A stretch of 64,000 nt of DNA from positions 560,001 through 624,000 of the forward strand of contig JAQFVV010000254.1 in the NCBI GenBank assembly GCA_028023455.1, given 5' to 3'. A program made the translations under genes and the position numbers. The notes under the pieces were generated by a model that saw only the letters and a list, made by a program, of their open reading frames with translations, was not told the DNA's origin and did no database searches. The DNA comes from Epiperipatus broadwayi. Its lineage: Eukaryota > Onychophora > Udeonychophora > Euonychophora > Peripatidae. This document shows positions 1 to 11,575 of the stretch, piece after piece; position 1 is the stretch's first letter; every line of letters begins with the position of its first letter.

Positions 1-971
1 TAGGTGGTTGGAATTAAACAAAAGTGGGTGAAGGATAATATTTTTTAAAAAACGCACTATAAAATAAAATTAGAAATCTATATAATAATAAGAATGTAGT
101 TGTAATCGTATTTCTTTTGGAGGTAGGTTAGCCTCACTCTTTGACGTGTGGCTGCTAAAAACGAGCTGTGCTCTTTAAAATTCAATATATACTTAAAAAA
201 ATTGTGAGAAGTCTGTGTTTTGATCTGCAGAGAAGATAGGAGTTACACACGCAACTTCAACATAATCTTTTTTACTACTTTTCAAAAAAAAAAAAAGTAA
301 ATCATTTTATACATTTTAAAAATAAGAGAAAAAAAAATCTTGTATTATTTTTCGTATTACTTTAAATGTTTTGATGTTGTAAAAATGTATGCAGAAAATA
401 GCAATTTGCGAAGAAATTAACCCTCTACTGTTTATAGGTTTAAAATTAATAGAGGTTCACCAGACGTAGATGTCATCTTGACTTTGCCTACTAATAATAA
501 TGATAGTATTAGTACATTTTCATACGGTATTACCATATTAAATAGCATAATCTCTGCGTTAATTTCTATACACTTTAACATGTATAAACTCTACTTGTTT
601 TTAATATTAATGCAGGCATCAGAGGTTAGGTTATTAAGTAAAGTTGAGAAATGTGGAATGGAAAGCTATATGTTTCTAGATTGAAGCACAGCCTCTTACC
701 TTTGGTACTCAAACATCACATGACCATCTAAGCAACTAGTCATTTTATTATTTTTATTTAATAATAATAATCATTACAATATATTATCTACAATATTTAT
801 TTTATTTTTAAGTAATGTTTATGTCACGAAATTACAAATAATACAAATTATTGCAAGATCTAACATTATTTGATACATAAAAGATTATCAAGATTAGATG
901 ACAAGTTAAGTAAGCCCAGGTACAAAATATTTACATGGGCATCAAACACTTGTATTCTTGGGTTGTTTGTT
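1..971. other. AT-rich non-coding sequence
   Basis: I see no coding, RNA or repeat signal here beyond AT richness and short homopolymers. A 68-codon open frame at 478-684 has no recognisable motif and unbiased composition. Confidence 0.5.
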
Positions 972-994
972 TGTGTGTGTGTGTGTGTGTGTGT
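972..994. repeat. (GT)n microsatellite
   Basis: About 11 uninterrupted GT dinucleotides, preceded by two TTTG units. Confidence 0.9.
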
Positions 995-2032
995 ATGCAC
1001 TTTATGAAAAGATTCATCTACACATGTAAGTGCTACTGAATATTGATGCCATCAAATAAAAATTACCAAATTTGTATAAATCTTAGATTCAAAATGATTA
1101 TTTTTAGCATAAAATTTTACTAGTTGATAATTTTTTCTTAGTCTCAGTTAATTCTATTTGAACCAACTTTATTAGATCATTTCCATGTCAATGAAGTACC
1201 AAAAAAAGCCTAAAATTGCTAGAGGTGAACACATATCAAAGAGTTAGGAGTACATCATCTGGTTTCTTGAATTGGCACTCTCGCAATTATGGTTTTGGTT
1301 TGAAGATGACATTGTACTCATACATCTCATATATCAATTAATTTTGTCTCTGAGGCTGAGAGTTTGATTTGTTTAAATGGTAATATTAAATCCATTAAAA
1401 TATCAGATTTAAAAAACACTTAGGATCCTACATTTTTAAACTTCCTTATTTTTTTAAATATTTTTTTTTTTTCTTATACACTATTTTAGCATAATGCTTG
1501 AAATCAGTCTTTAATATCATAAAATAAGAGATTTCTCTAAATGAGCTGTTATTGATTTTGTCAGTGATCTGTAATAGATTATGAAAGCATTTTCTTGATA
1601 TGGTGCTAATTTTGATAGATTGGTTCATATCTGTGGTACATATGGGTAATGCTTCAGGACTGTTTTTTTATGATGCATCTTTTATCAGAGCAATAAATGC
1701 ATAACCTATTTGAAATGCACACACAAATAAATTAAAGTCTATGTGAACAATAATAACAAAACGCATATGCAACAGTCAATTAAAGAGAGAAAATACATTA
1801 TAAAATATTAACAGATGCATATATTTTCTGTAGAAAACATTATTTAATGACCAAAATTCGAATATAATAAGTCTAAATCTAATTCTTAACTCCGTTTTTT
1901 TTAACATGAAAAAAGATTCTAGCATGATTTATTTTCTGTGTCTTGATTACACTGATATTCAATATGATCTCACATATCTATGATGAGTTAGCAACCTGAA
2001 TTTATAACATAAAATCCCCAATAAAAGAAAAA

Positions 2033-2505
2033 TTATGGGTTAATGGAAAAAGATTGTGTAGTCTTAAGGGTATTGTCAGTTAGTAATAATTGGTAGTTTG
2101 TTGGCAACATCAAAAAGTAAATGTTATCTTTGTTTACATGAATATAACCCTCATATTTATTCTTTATTATAATAACAATCCATGGAAATATTTAATTCAA
2201 TATATACAACTCTAGAAAAAATTAAAATATTTGCAGAATGTTGAGAAAGATGTTATTATTTTACACTCTAACATCAATAAAAATAGATTTTAGGTTTAAA
2301 TCCATTTAACACCTTGGATTCAAAAGCTCAACAAAAAAACCATTATAGGTTAATAGAATTTTAGCCTCAGAATGATTATCAATTAATAATTGATTATTTC
2401 ATGAAAACATCAAAAGGCAAAAATTCTTTGTTTACATGGATATAATCTTTTTATATCTATATTTTAATAACAATCCATGAAAATATTTAATTATATGTAT
2501 ATAAT
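2033..2505. repeat. Diverged tandem duplication, period about 300 bp
   Basis: The segment near 2033-2215 reappears at about 2336-2505 in the same orientation. Shared landmarks are GGTTAATGG / GGTTAATAG, CTTTGTTTACATG(A/G)ATATAA and AATAACAATCCATG(G)AAATATTTAATT. It has no coding content and its origin is unknown. The flanks (995-2032 and 2506-3485) hold nothing else I recognise except a 36-bp fragment at 3143-3178 that matches repeat family A. Confidence 0.55.
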
Positions 2506-3485
2506 CACAATGCACCAATAAACCATTTTCATATAAAAAAATAAAACACATTGAATTTCCACTTCATATATTCTTGTCATTGCAGCTGTTGTTCTTATGG
2601 GAATATTTATAAGAACACCAAAACACATCCAGTCTGGTAAGTTTAATGGCATTTTAGCAGTGAGTTTCAATTCAAAGAAACACAACATATTTTTCTTCTT
2701 ATTTGCCTGATAGTTTTTAATTGATATAGCAATTGCATTTTGTAAAAACAATAGATTTTTTAAAAAAATATTTATAATCCTGACAAACAAAACTAAATTT
2801 ATGGCCCTTATTCCCAAAAGGCTTTAAATCTATCAGTAGAACCAGAAGATGATGACTGAAAGCAGATTGTACTAAGACTCATCTAATTGAAAATTCAGAC
2901 TGTCATTTGATGGTGACATTTTATTTAGCTATTTACAATTTCAGATATTCAAGTAAAAAAAAATTGCATAAATTGAAAGAACTATCTACTATTAAATTGG
3001 GCATTGACAGACTTTATTTAAAAAGTTGGGCATATGTTTTACGATATAGGCCCAAATAATGGAAGAATAAGTTGGAGAAATATTCATTTTGAATAAAAAT
3101 TAAAAAACCAACATTTATAAACATTGATTGTGCTGTTTTAACACAAAATGCATCTTGGGGGTCATTTGTTTTTATTGTATCTTTATTTATATAAATTTAA
3201 AGAGAATGGGGAAGTATGGAGGGTGTTTAATATATCTATAAACACGGAAAAAAGAAAGTTGAATAACTCCATGTGTGTGTGTATGTTTAAAAATTAAAAA
3301 ATCAGATATATCAATCTTTAACTGAGGTTTAAAGTTTATATCTATGCTAGAGATAATCTCTAATTTAGAAAATGATTAATAATAATCATTATTGTATTTA
3401 TCTGAGATGGATAATGTCAAAGGAGTGAGTTTGACAATGGTAAATAAAAATGTAACAATTTACTATAGATAAATACTCTTCATAT

Positions 3486-3580
3486 AATAGAGATATATAT
3501 GGAGATAGTGACCCAGGCAACTGATGAGTGCTGGTTCAGCATGAAATGCATCTTGGGGGTCATTTGTCTTTTATTATAAG
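3486..3580 (+). repeat. Repeat family A, truncated copy
   Basis: It contains the family landmarks CAACTGATGAGTGCTGGTTC and AGCATGAAATGCATC, followed by a GGTCATTTGTC stretch. Fuller copies lie at 4.3, 16.9, 17.7, 19.5 and 37.0-37.4 kb. The copy directly precedes the LINE endonuclease relic. Confidence 0.6.
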
Positions 3581-4085
3581 ATTAGTTATCTTAATTGAAA
3601 ATATCAAATGCAGATAATTCAGGATTATTCCCCAATAAAATCTGACTGTGATGAAGTAGAGGATTTTTATACAGATGTACAAAATGCATTTGATCATGTT
3701 GAACAACATTTTAAAATTATTATGGAAGACTCTAATATTTGAATTGCTTAACAGTTGAAAACTGAAATTGCTGGGACAAATTTAGTCAAGAAGAAGAAAA
3801 TGAGAGAAGGTATAAATTTGGGAATTTGTTAGAAATAAAAAATTGTACTTTATAAATTATTTCATGGAGACAAATGCTAAACATAAATTGTCATGGAAAC
3901 AAAAATAAATGTACAACAGAATTGGATTATATTTTGATTATTGGAAAATGTAAAATTTATGATTAATGTTTTGAATAGACTCACTGTGGAAAATGATCAA
4001 TTAGTAAGAGGTAAGATAAGAATGCAAAACTAGAGAAATTAAAAATATTAAGAAGAGCAGTATTAATAATTGATATCCCTGATTT
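3570..4085 (+). pseudogene. Decayed LINE endonuclease (EEP / APE-like domain)
   Basis: This is a relic of the apurinic-type endonuclease domain of a non-LTR retrotransposon, the nuclease that nicks target DNA before target-primed reverse transcription. From 3608 the plus frame reads IIQDYSP, EVEDFYTDVQNAFDHVEQH and KIIMEDSN, matching the family order IIQxYAPT, VExFYxxLQxAxDxVxxH, IxxGDxN. After a stop at about 3743 and frame changes, the later landmarks still follow: a WK(Q) near 3890, ELDYILII near 3921-3945 (QIDYILI in intact members), and DQLVRGKIRMQN near 3997-4033 (SDHxLVxxKIR). The catalytic GDFN is degraded to EDSN. Multiple stops and frameshifts make it non-functional. The family is of the endonuclease-RT type annotated in many molluscs; the exact clade is uncertain. 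Confidence 0.75.
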
Positions 4086-4319
4086 TCAGAAACACTTCAA
4101 AAGTTTACACGAGACTTTGCAAATTGTTCTAAAATATCACCAGATATTGTTGTTGTTTTTTTTTTTAATATTCTCTTAAAAAGAATTAATATCCAAAATC
4201 CTGTAAAATAGTATAAAATACAATTAATAATGACAAAATAAAATATATCCGTGAATTGGCAAAAAAAAAAACTATAGAAGCTGCCCATCCCTTGTAAATG
4301 TATTAAATGGATTATGACT

Positions 4320-4625
4320 TGTACATGAGGGGTCAGATTGACCTTAGGTCAACATGGGTGTGTCAAGAATCTCAGCCTCAGGGTGGCCTTTGAGCATTCC
4401 ATCATCAGATTTTCAATTGGATGGATGGATGGTTAAAGAGTTGGAGTGTGGAGTAGATTGAAGTACCAACTGATGATTGCTGGTTTAGCATGGAATACGT
4501 ATATTGGTGATTATTTATCTTTTTGAGATATATGTGTTGAAGTGTATCAGTGTTATGAGATAGTGTGGAGAGTGGTGGGTCATGTGAAAGTCTGTACGCG
4601 TATACCTATATATTGTAGAAGATAA
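4320..4625 (+). repeat. Repeat family A, long copy
   Basis: It carries a 5' part (CATCATCAGATTTTCAATTG, a GGAT-rich stretch and AGAGTTGGAGT) and the family core: CAACTGATGATTGCTGG, AGCATGGAATACGTATATTG, GTGTATCAGTGTTATGAGAT, then GTGAAAGTCTG near the 3' end. Elsewhere the 3' end reads GAGTTCAAAT, which resembles a tRNA box B, so a tRNA-related SINE origin is possible but not shown. The sequence from 4630 to 5118 holds nothing recognisable. Confidence 0.6.
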
Positions 4626-5120
4626 TAAAAATCTCACTTTTTTTTCAAATAAATTTATTTTATATAGATATTACAATTTGTTTATTTACAATGTCTTTTC
4701 ATATTGTCCTATTAATAAAATATGATAATGATGAGAGTTGTTTAAGATAAACATTTTGTTTGTAAAGAGTTAAGAAGAGTAAAGAGAGCAAGTTAAATTA
4801 CACTGAACAGTAGTAGTTCATGAATGTCTAATAATTTCCAAATCTCATTAACTATGTTTTGAGGACCAATGGCTGTATCTCTTTGTTTAATTTTAATTAA
4901 AATCTCAGTTTTAACGCAATATCTTGCTATTGAAAGGAAAGCTGTGTCAAAAGTTATTACTAAAAAATAGAGATTACATTAGAATGTGGTGAAGAGTTAT
5001 ACAAAAAAAAAATCAATAGATAACAAAAAGAGCGAAGTAACATTTATAATTATGACATTTTATGAATGATCAAACATTTTCAATGAAGTGTTAACAGATA
5101 AATTTCCAGAAAATGATGTA

Positions 5121-6328
5121 CACCTGGGTCTCTTTTTACACGGACTTATTTAACACGATTTTGAAGTTAAGCGATTCGTGTTTCACCGGAAGTCGACCTC
5201 CGATAATGCGCTATTACTTTAAATAATAAATTTCGTGCACTTATGTTATAGTGAAAGTAATAGCACATTATTGGAATTCTACTTTCATCTTATTAATTTC
5301 AATATTTTCAGTGTTTTATAATAGTAAGATTTTATACAATAAGGAAATTAAAATCATGATTTCCACATTTTATGTATACACACATTAAATTTTACAAGAT
5401 TATAATGTAAATTTGTTCAAACATTGTGCGTGTTAATTTTGCATTTTAAATCACATTCTGTTTTTGCTTTTTAAAAAAGAACGTAATCAATTATTAATCA
5501 TTTAATGTCCACACATTTATTTTTAAAAGGTCAGTAATAGCAGTGGGCACAATTAAACATTAAAATCTGATTTTTAATTGTAATTAACAATTTAAAAATT
5601 ACTTACGGGCGACTTGAAATTAATATGATGTAAAACAGAATTTGATTTTTAAACGGAATTGAAAATTAAAGACAAAAATAAGAATTTAATTTTTAATTGT
5701 TAGTTTTAATTAAATTTTTACCAGCAGTGGTGAATAAATGTCTTTTTATTATCATAAGTCTAAGTTCATAAACAATTAATAAAATCATCGTTGTCGTCAA
5801 CAGAAAACCATTAACACAACATGAGAGTGAACTTGGCGCTAGTTGTATTTCCTCTTGTGAGAATAATTGCTGAGATATTCTTGACTTTGTTTAAGGAGAA
5901 GCCAAATACATCACATCACATCACATGAGAATCTGATTTTTTACTAGTTTGCAAACGAACGTGTTTCGGGGCAAATAGCGATAATAATTAAAACATGTAT
6001 AAAAAAATGTAAATTACTGTACTGTAAATTATGCATAAAAATATATTATTTTGAATAAAATTAAATATTATAGTTAAAAAAAGTTTATCTTGTATCAATT
6101 TTTTTCAAATTTGAAATTTTTTATTAGTCATATTTTATTTCCTTTTTTTTTTTTTTTTTGCGCGAATTTTAAAGTAATTTTACGTTGGTGCTTTGCTTTT
6201 ATGCAAATTTTGAAAAATCACAGACTGCATCCCCCCTTTTTCAATGTAAGTTACGTCTATTTTTGCGCGATTTTGTTTGCGCATGTTTTCTGAGGCACCT
6301 ATCTATCATGTAAAATGAGACCCAGGTG
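5121..6328. mobile_element. Non-autonomous DNA transposon with 20-bp terminal inverted repeats
   Basis: The ends are inverted repeats CACCTGGGTCTCTTTTTACA (5121-5140) and the complement of CACCTGGGTCTCATTTTACA (6309-6328), 19 of 20 identical. TA flanks both ends (5119-5120 and 6329-6330), compatible with a TA target duplication as made by Tc1/mariner-like, pogo-like or IS630-related transposases. No transposase frame is visible in the 1.2 kb interior. A subterminal hairpin lies at 5200-5220 against 5253-5274. The interior also has a short TCACA run near 5908-5928 and poly-T tracts. The superfamily is tentative because a TA duplication cannot be told from two more TIR bases. Confidence 0.6.
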
Positions 6329-6374
6329 TATTTATTATTTATATATTAAAATAAGCAGATAAAGAAATCGAAAC

Positions 6375-7110
6375 ATCCAAATTATACCCAAATGCTAAAA
6401 GATAAGGATATATCACATGATTGGAAGAATGCAATTGAAATATTAACATGTAAAAATAGTGATAAAGGAAAGTTGTTTACAAAAATAATTGCAGCTTATA
6501 TAAAGTAAATTTGGATTGCTTTCAAACCAATCGAAAGAATGTCCTGGATTTGAAAATGGTTTTAGCACAGTCGAGAAAAATTTATAAAAATAGCAATGTG
6601 GATAGGTTGCTATTATGTTTAGGATTATAACAAGGCATTCGATTCTTCAAGAATTTTCACAGTTTTGAAACTTTGAATCATTAAGATGTAGACTTGGAAT
6701 TTTGTCACATTTTTGAAAAATATTAGAATGCAACTTGCAATGATTAGATTATATAAAGACACTAGGAAGATTAACATTTGTAAGGATACATGACAGAATG
6801 ATTTTATGTCTCAAAAAGTTTTATAGCAGGTTAGAGAAAATGTTGTAGGGGTTTAAATGGAAAGTCAAGAAAATGAAAAATGCATGGATATCATTCATGT
6901 AATCTGAATTTTGCATATAATGTGGTTGCTTGTGCAAATAATTCTTGTTCCAGAAGATGTTGCAAGAGTTATTAGATAAAAGTTAAAAAATAACACTCAA
7001 AAATACTGAAGTTCAATAGATTTTGAAAGCTGAAAATAAATTTGATAATTTTGAATTAGAATTTAGAAACTATAAATACTATAATGGGATGGATAAATAA
7101 AGTGAAGGTG
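6375..7110 (+). pseudogene. Decayed LINE reverse transcriptase
   Basis: This is the relic of an RT domain from an endonuclease-RT LINE. The plus frames give, in order, DISHDWKNAIEIL (DWKxAxIxP in the family), LFTKII, DYNKAFDS at about 6622-6645 (the VDYxKAFDS motif A), a region matching LKALNHQxVDxEF near 6665-6700, and IRLYKDT at about 6744-6764. Near 6848-6925 VNGKSRK and NFAYNVVACANN sit where VNGxxLxxLRFADDIVL is expected. The catalytic ADD is lost and many stops and indels are present. It has the same orientation as the endonuclease relic at 3.6 kb and the tail at 10.9 kb, and could be part of one old copy split by later insertions. Confidence 0.7.
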
Positions 7111-7772
7111 GTATATCCCAGTAACATATTTCATATAATGAAACTTAATATTAATTTAAAATACATAAATATAAAGAATCATATTTAAGATATAAAAGAT
7201 ATTAAAGTAATGTTTAATATCTAAATCATATAAGTAATGTTATATATTATAGGAGCATGAGAAGTCACTCCATGAGATCACTCTGAGATATTAGCCCAGT
7301 TAACTTACTATTATAAGCATAAATAACTAAATTCACTAGCATTATAAATAAGTAATGATCAACAACAAAAAAATAAATCAGTCAATCTTGTGACTGGATT
7401 TGAAATGGGTCTACTGTAGATCCGGCCAACTATTTAGCCTTTGTCAGCTTGGGGCAATGATTTAATCATTAATTTGGATGTGTCAACCTAAATGTTAATC
7501 CATAGGATATACAATCATAAAAACAATAATGCTCAGATATTAAAACATGCTGATCACCATCAATGCTCTGGCCAATTAGAAACATTAATGTACTGGCCAT
7601 TTGAAACTTAATTTCTAATAAGACTAAACTAAAACAAAAATGTAGTTCATAGGCTTTAAAGAATATATTCTTAGTGCCAACCAGGATTCCTGGATGTTCT
7701 GCACTAATATACATCGTCTTTAATATATCAGACCATTAACCCTCGAATCTAGCTCAGAGAACAAACTATAAC
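7111..7772. other. Non-coding AT-rich spacer
   Basis: I see no domain or repeat here. The 81-codon minus-strand frame at 7469-7714 shows no recognisable motif. Confidence 0.4.
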
Positions 7773-7785
7773 TGTTACTATGATT

Positions 7786-8807
7786 CAAGCACAAGTGCGT
7801 GTGCGGCGCAACTGCTCCCAAAAGCTGTTAATACAAATACAAATAGCTAACTAAAATATTAAAACAGCTGAGCACTTTCAAAGGATCTTGCCTTCATAAT
7901 CATAGCTTGCTTACGTTTAAATTTATGCAAATATGCTAATTCCATCTTTTTGATAGAGAAAAACATGTGTCCTTCCTGTTTATGGCATCGCTGTCGCGAG
8001 AGATAAATAAAGCCTCTTTGATCTTTCTTTTGAGGTCATGTCTCTCTCTACATACGATGGTAGGATTGTCCGGAATGCACTCATGGTGACTTGTGCACTG
8101 GTGCTGATAAAAAACTGAATAAGTAGAAGGATCGTTGCGAGCTCTATTGTACGAATACTTGTGTTGTGCCAATCATGTGGCCAAAGATGCTCTGCTTTCC
8201 CCATAATATGTGCCTTTGCAATAGTTATTTGGACAAGCAATGTTATATACTGTATGGGGGGTCTGTAACAGTGGAGTTTGATCTTTGGTATTGTTAATTA
8301 GATTGTTAGAATTTGGAGGGGTTCGAAAACAGAGCTGATATTTGTTGTTAAAGATGGAATGTAGTTTCTTGTGTAAATTGGGTATGTATGGAAGTAATAA
8401 TCTGGGTTTATCCTGTGTGGCGTGAGAGTTGAGAGGTTTATTCTGAATGTGTGAGATTTTTTTTGTCGATGATGGATTGTCTGAAGCCTAAATTCAGTAG
8501 ATCATTTCTATATTCTGCTACATTTGTTTTTGCATCTGCCTCGATTTTATCTCTCGCGACAGCGATGCCATAAACAGGAAGGACACGTGTTTTTCTCTAT
8601 CAAAAAGATGGAATTAGCATATTTGCATAAATTTAAATGTAAGCAAGCTATGATTATGAAGGCAAGATCCTTTGAAAGTGCTCAGCTGTTTTAATATTTT
8701 TAGTTAGCTATTTGTATTAACAGCTTTTGGGAGCAGTTGTGCCGCACACGCACTTGTGCTTGAATACATACATTTCCCAAAAGTAAAATTATTTAACTTA
8801 ATCGGAT
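7786..8807 (-). mobile_element. Penelope-like element with inverted terminal copies (PLE-1)
   Basis: This is a compact Penelope-like retroelement, 5'-truncated and framed by inverted copies of its own 3' end. The left arm is about 7783-8012 and the right arm about 8546-8766; the arms match over roughly 220 bp with few differences. The left arm contains the C-terminal coding part plus 3' tail. The right arm is the inverted copy joined at a TTTATCTCTCGCG microhomology. The 13-bp direct repeat TGTTACTATGATT at 7773-7785 and 8808-8820 is a target-site duplication. About 41 bp (8767-8807) separate the right arm from the right duplication. Inverted pseudo-LTRs and short extra tails are known for Penelope-like elements. 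Confidence 0.85.
7936..8555 (-). pseudogene. PLE-1 C-terminal region with GIY-YIG endonuclease
   Basis: The reading frame runs leftward from about 8555. The linker between RT and endonuclease is recognisable (LPYIPNLHKKLHSIFNNKYQ, then CFRTPPN and NTKD), followed by a GIY-YIG nuclease: TVYNIACPNNYCKGTYYGES, then a segment RASLAT, a TGA stop at the position of an expected sense codon, LAQHKYSYNRARND, and the C-terminal part ERHDLKRKIKEALFISRDSD ending LSKRWN before a stop at 7936. The canonical GIY is VYN here and YIG is YYG, as in many PLE nucleases. The RT domain is missing (5' truncation). The single nonsense codon and the truncation make it non-functional. Its C-terminal end is inside the left inverted arm. 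Confidence 0.85.
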
Positions 8808-9039
8808 TGTTACTATGATTAAAAAAGATGATACAATATATAATATAAAAACCATTTAGGATTAAATTACTGGAATAATTTTAACAATGAAATACAAGTT
8901 TATTAACAATAATAAAATAAAATTAAGGTCTACAGTATGGCTAAACACAAATTAAATCTTCTGATTTTGATTAATATACAATTCAAGTTATTATATTGTG
9001 GTTCACATATATATTCCAGTAGGTTTACTTAAAATACAG

Positions 9040-9520
9040 TTAGCACACAGACAGGTGGCTTAATGATTTCTGAACATATTTGAATTATTATAAAATAAAA
9101 TAAATGATTAAAATTTACTTATACATATCTATCTGACATGCATTGGTATTTGCACATCATAAAAATACAATAACTGATTAAATTTTACCTATAAGTGTTT
9201 ATCTGATATGCATTGAAATATATATACACACAGTCATGTGGCATAATAATTTCTGAACATATTGACTTGCCATAAAATAATACATAATTAAAATTTTTAA
9301 GTTATATTTTAATGTTATAAACACCTTATGCTACATTTACTTAAACATATATATATATTATCTGTGCACATATATGTGATATAATTCATTATTTAATGTC
9401 ATAAATCTATAAGTGAATGATTGAAATTTACCTATACATCTATCTGACATGAATTGATATATAAGTACAGAGACATGTGGCATACTATTAAATAAATATA
9501 TTTGAACTTATCAAAACAAT
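9040..9520. repeat. Diverged tandem repeats
   Basis: Three irregular copies of one block are present. Landmarks are AATTTAC(T/C)TATA followed by CTATCTGACATG at about 9110-9141, 9178-9212 and 9423-9451, and ACA(G)-CATGTGGCATA followed by TTTCTGAACATAT at about 9050, 9230 and 9470. It is non-coding. The flanks 8821-9039 and 9521-10034 show nothing further. Confidence 0.55.
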
Positions 9521-10034
9521 AAAATTATTAACATCCTTCATAATTAATTCCATTTTGAATATACATCAAATTCACACATCTATGTGTGTATATATAATAA
9601 CATGAATCAGTTATTCAATTCTTTCATAAAGTCAATTTTTGACAGATAATGGTTGATTGCTTAATTATCAACATCTTTAAATTTAAAATGTCTCTTTTTT
9701 CAAAAAAACTATTTAAATAATATTTTCTCTATATAGATATCATTATCACAGGTTGCTCTTAATTATAACATTTTTAAATTTGAAATATAGATTTTTAAAA
9801 TGTCATTTTACCAAAGAAATTATTTAAAATTTCATTCTCATTTTAACTAACATTATTCACAAACAGCTGTATATAGATTTATCTGTGCTTCTCTGCATAC
9901 AGCTGAAACAGCATATGTATAAACTAATTCTTTAGCAAGCTTTTTCATGTTGAGACAGGTATAGTCCAGGATTTGCATGATTTGGAAAGGCATAATCAGA
10001 TAATTATTTGCATTTATTTGGTTCCACTTAGACT

Positions 10035-10172
10035 TCAGGCAAGCCAACTGTCTTGTCCACATTTAAGCAGGCTAGTGAACACAGAAAGTGGGTCTGACTT
10101 CATGTGAATCAAAGCTCCTCCACAGTTAACCATAGAGCAGCTGCTGGATTTGCCATCATTTTTTTCTTCCAT
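10035..10172 (-). CDS. Possible short coding exon, unrecognised
   Basis: An uninterrupted 45-codon minus-strand frame starts MEEKNDGKSSSC and ends CGQDSWLA before TGA. Its composition is more GC-rich and codon-like than the surroundings. I do not recognise the product. It could be a terminal exon, a retrocopy fragment or chance. No domain is visible and no splice junction is convincing. Confidence 0.15.
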   Translation of the reverse strand: MEEKNDGKSSSCSMVNCGGALIHMKSDPLSVFTSLLKCGQDSWLA

Positions 10173-10870
10173 TATTCTTTCACGGTAACTATTTGTACAA
10201 CTCTGGAAACCAACTCTTCCAACTGTTTCTCAAAATAATTTTTCACAAACAAAAACAAATACAACTCTAACCACCCACTCTTTTTTCCAATACTTTTATA
10301 CAAATCTAGGTCAGGTGGAGTGACAAAAACATTAATTAAAAACTGTTTTCATCTTTTTAATCTTTTCAAACCACTTTTAATTAAAAGCTACTTTTGAAAG
10401 TAACTTTGAAATTTTATCAAAAGTATAATCTACAAAAAATTTTTTAAATAGATAATAGAACTGTTTACAGTTATCAGTTCCATTTTATCATGAAACATGC
10501 TTGTTTTTAATTTCAAACTCAGAATACAGTATTAATTAGACCTTTTTAAATGTTTAATTTATAATAAAAAAAAATTTAAACTCAAAATTACTTAATCTTT
10601 TACTATGATTATTTTATTCTAGAGAAATGAAAAAAATATCTTTAAAAAATGTCTGTGTCTATTTCCACTTTTTCTTTCAATTTTATATATATATTTGTGC
10701 ACTCACACTATATTATTGTTTCCCATGTAACACATACAGTTACTATAATTTGGTCAGATTATTAACACAGATGGAAAATTAACAATAAAATGAATTGCAG
10801 ATATTTAAACTTGTCAGAACTACTTTTTATAAAAATAAGTTCTTAGTGAAAATATTCCTATGTTTGGAAA
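10173..10870. other. AT-rich spacer
   Basis: No gene, RNA or repeat is supported here. Confidence 0.4.
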
Positions 10871-10871
10871 G

Positions 10872-11300
10872 GAATATTTTTAAATAAATGTTACCAACTT
10901 TGCTTATGGATCTGAGATTTTGAACACATACAAAAAATAGTTCAGAAACAGCACACTACTCAAAGAAACATAAAATTATGTATTTATTGTGAATATCAAG
11001 AAGAGATCAAAACTGAAATATGTGGTAGAAAAAATTAATGCCACTAATACCATTGAAAAAATGAAAAGACTAAAATTTGGCTGGGGTGAATATATTGCTA
11101 GAAGAAATGATAATAGATGGAGAGTATCAGTTTTAAATGGATTCCAAAATACTGAAAAAGACTTAGCAGTAACTACTTGTGAAATAGATGAATAAAACAG
11201 AAGTTTGTTGTTGTGATTTGCAAAAGAGGCTTTAAGGATGTCAAAAACTGGAGTAATCTTGGAAAAATCTTTGTCCTTCAATGGTCTGTGATTGTGAATG
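10872..11300 (+). pseudogene. LINE RT C-terminal tail relic
   Basis: This is the C-terminal part of an endonuclease-RT LINE protein. The frame from about 10889 reads TNFAYGSE (LxYGSETW in the family), then a stop and LLKET (QRSMERKML-like region). From 10989 it continues with LKYVVEKINATNTIEKMKRL and FGWGEYIARRNDNRW, matching the conserved KWRWAGHIARxxDxRW block. Next come VLNGFQN (in the LxWxP position) and, after a frameshift near 11195, FKDVKNWSNLGKIFVLQWSV, matching the DRxxWRxLGExFxxQW terminus. No catalytic domain remains. Homologous tails are found at 45.3 kb (plus) and 55.4 kb (minus). Confidence 0.75.
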
Positions 11301-11575
11301 TGATAAAGAATGTGATTAATACATTGGTATATTATCAACAACTATGTAGAATAATGATCACCTTATCTACCTGTCATAGAATGGCATGGCATTTGAATCT
11401 GGGTTGATTAAAACTAGAAAAACAGGATTAATCTTGAAAAAATCTTCAACTTTCAGTAGAGTGTGATTGAAAATGTGATAATGACATTGATATATTATCA
11501 AGGATTGTGTAGAATAATGATTATGTTGTCTACTGTCAGGGCATGGTATTTGAATCTGAGTTGACTAAAACTTGG
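11247..11575 (+). repeat. Tandem duplication of a LINE 3' end
   Basis: The terminal coding bases and 3' UTR of the LINE relic (about 11247-11410) are repeated immediately downstream (about 11423-11575). Shared landmarks are TAATCTTG(G/A)AAAAATCTT, TATATTATCAA and TGTAGAATAATGAT, ending with ATTTGAATCTG(G/A)GTTGA. Copies are clearly diverged. From 11576 to 12784 there is no other feature I can support. Confidence 0.65.

Noticed and set aside
2491-2817. 108-codon minus-strand open frame
   Set aside because: Composition is that of translated AT-rich DNA (I, N, K, F) with no motif; it overlaps a tandem repeat.
8010-8240. Second minus-strand frame overlapping the PLE-1 GIY-YIG
   Set aside because: It is an out-of-phase reading of the nuclease; the homologous residues lie in the other frame.
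10976-11341. 121-codon minus-strand frame
   Set aside because: It is antisense to the LINE tail, which is supported by conserved motifs on the plus strand.
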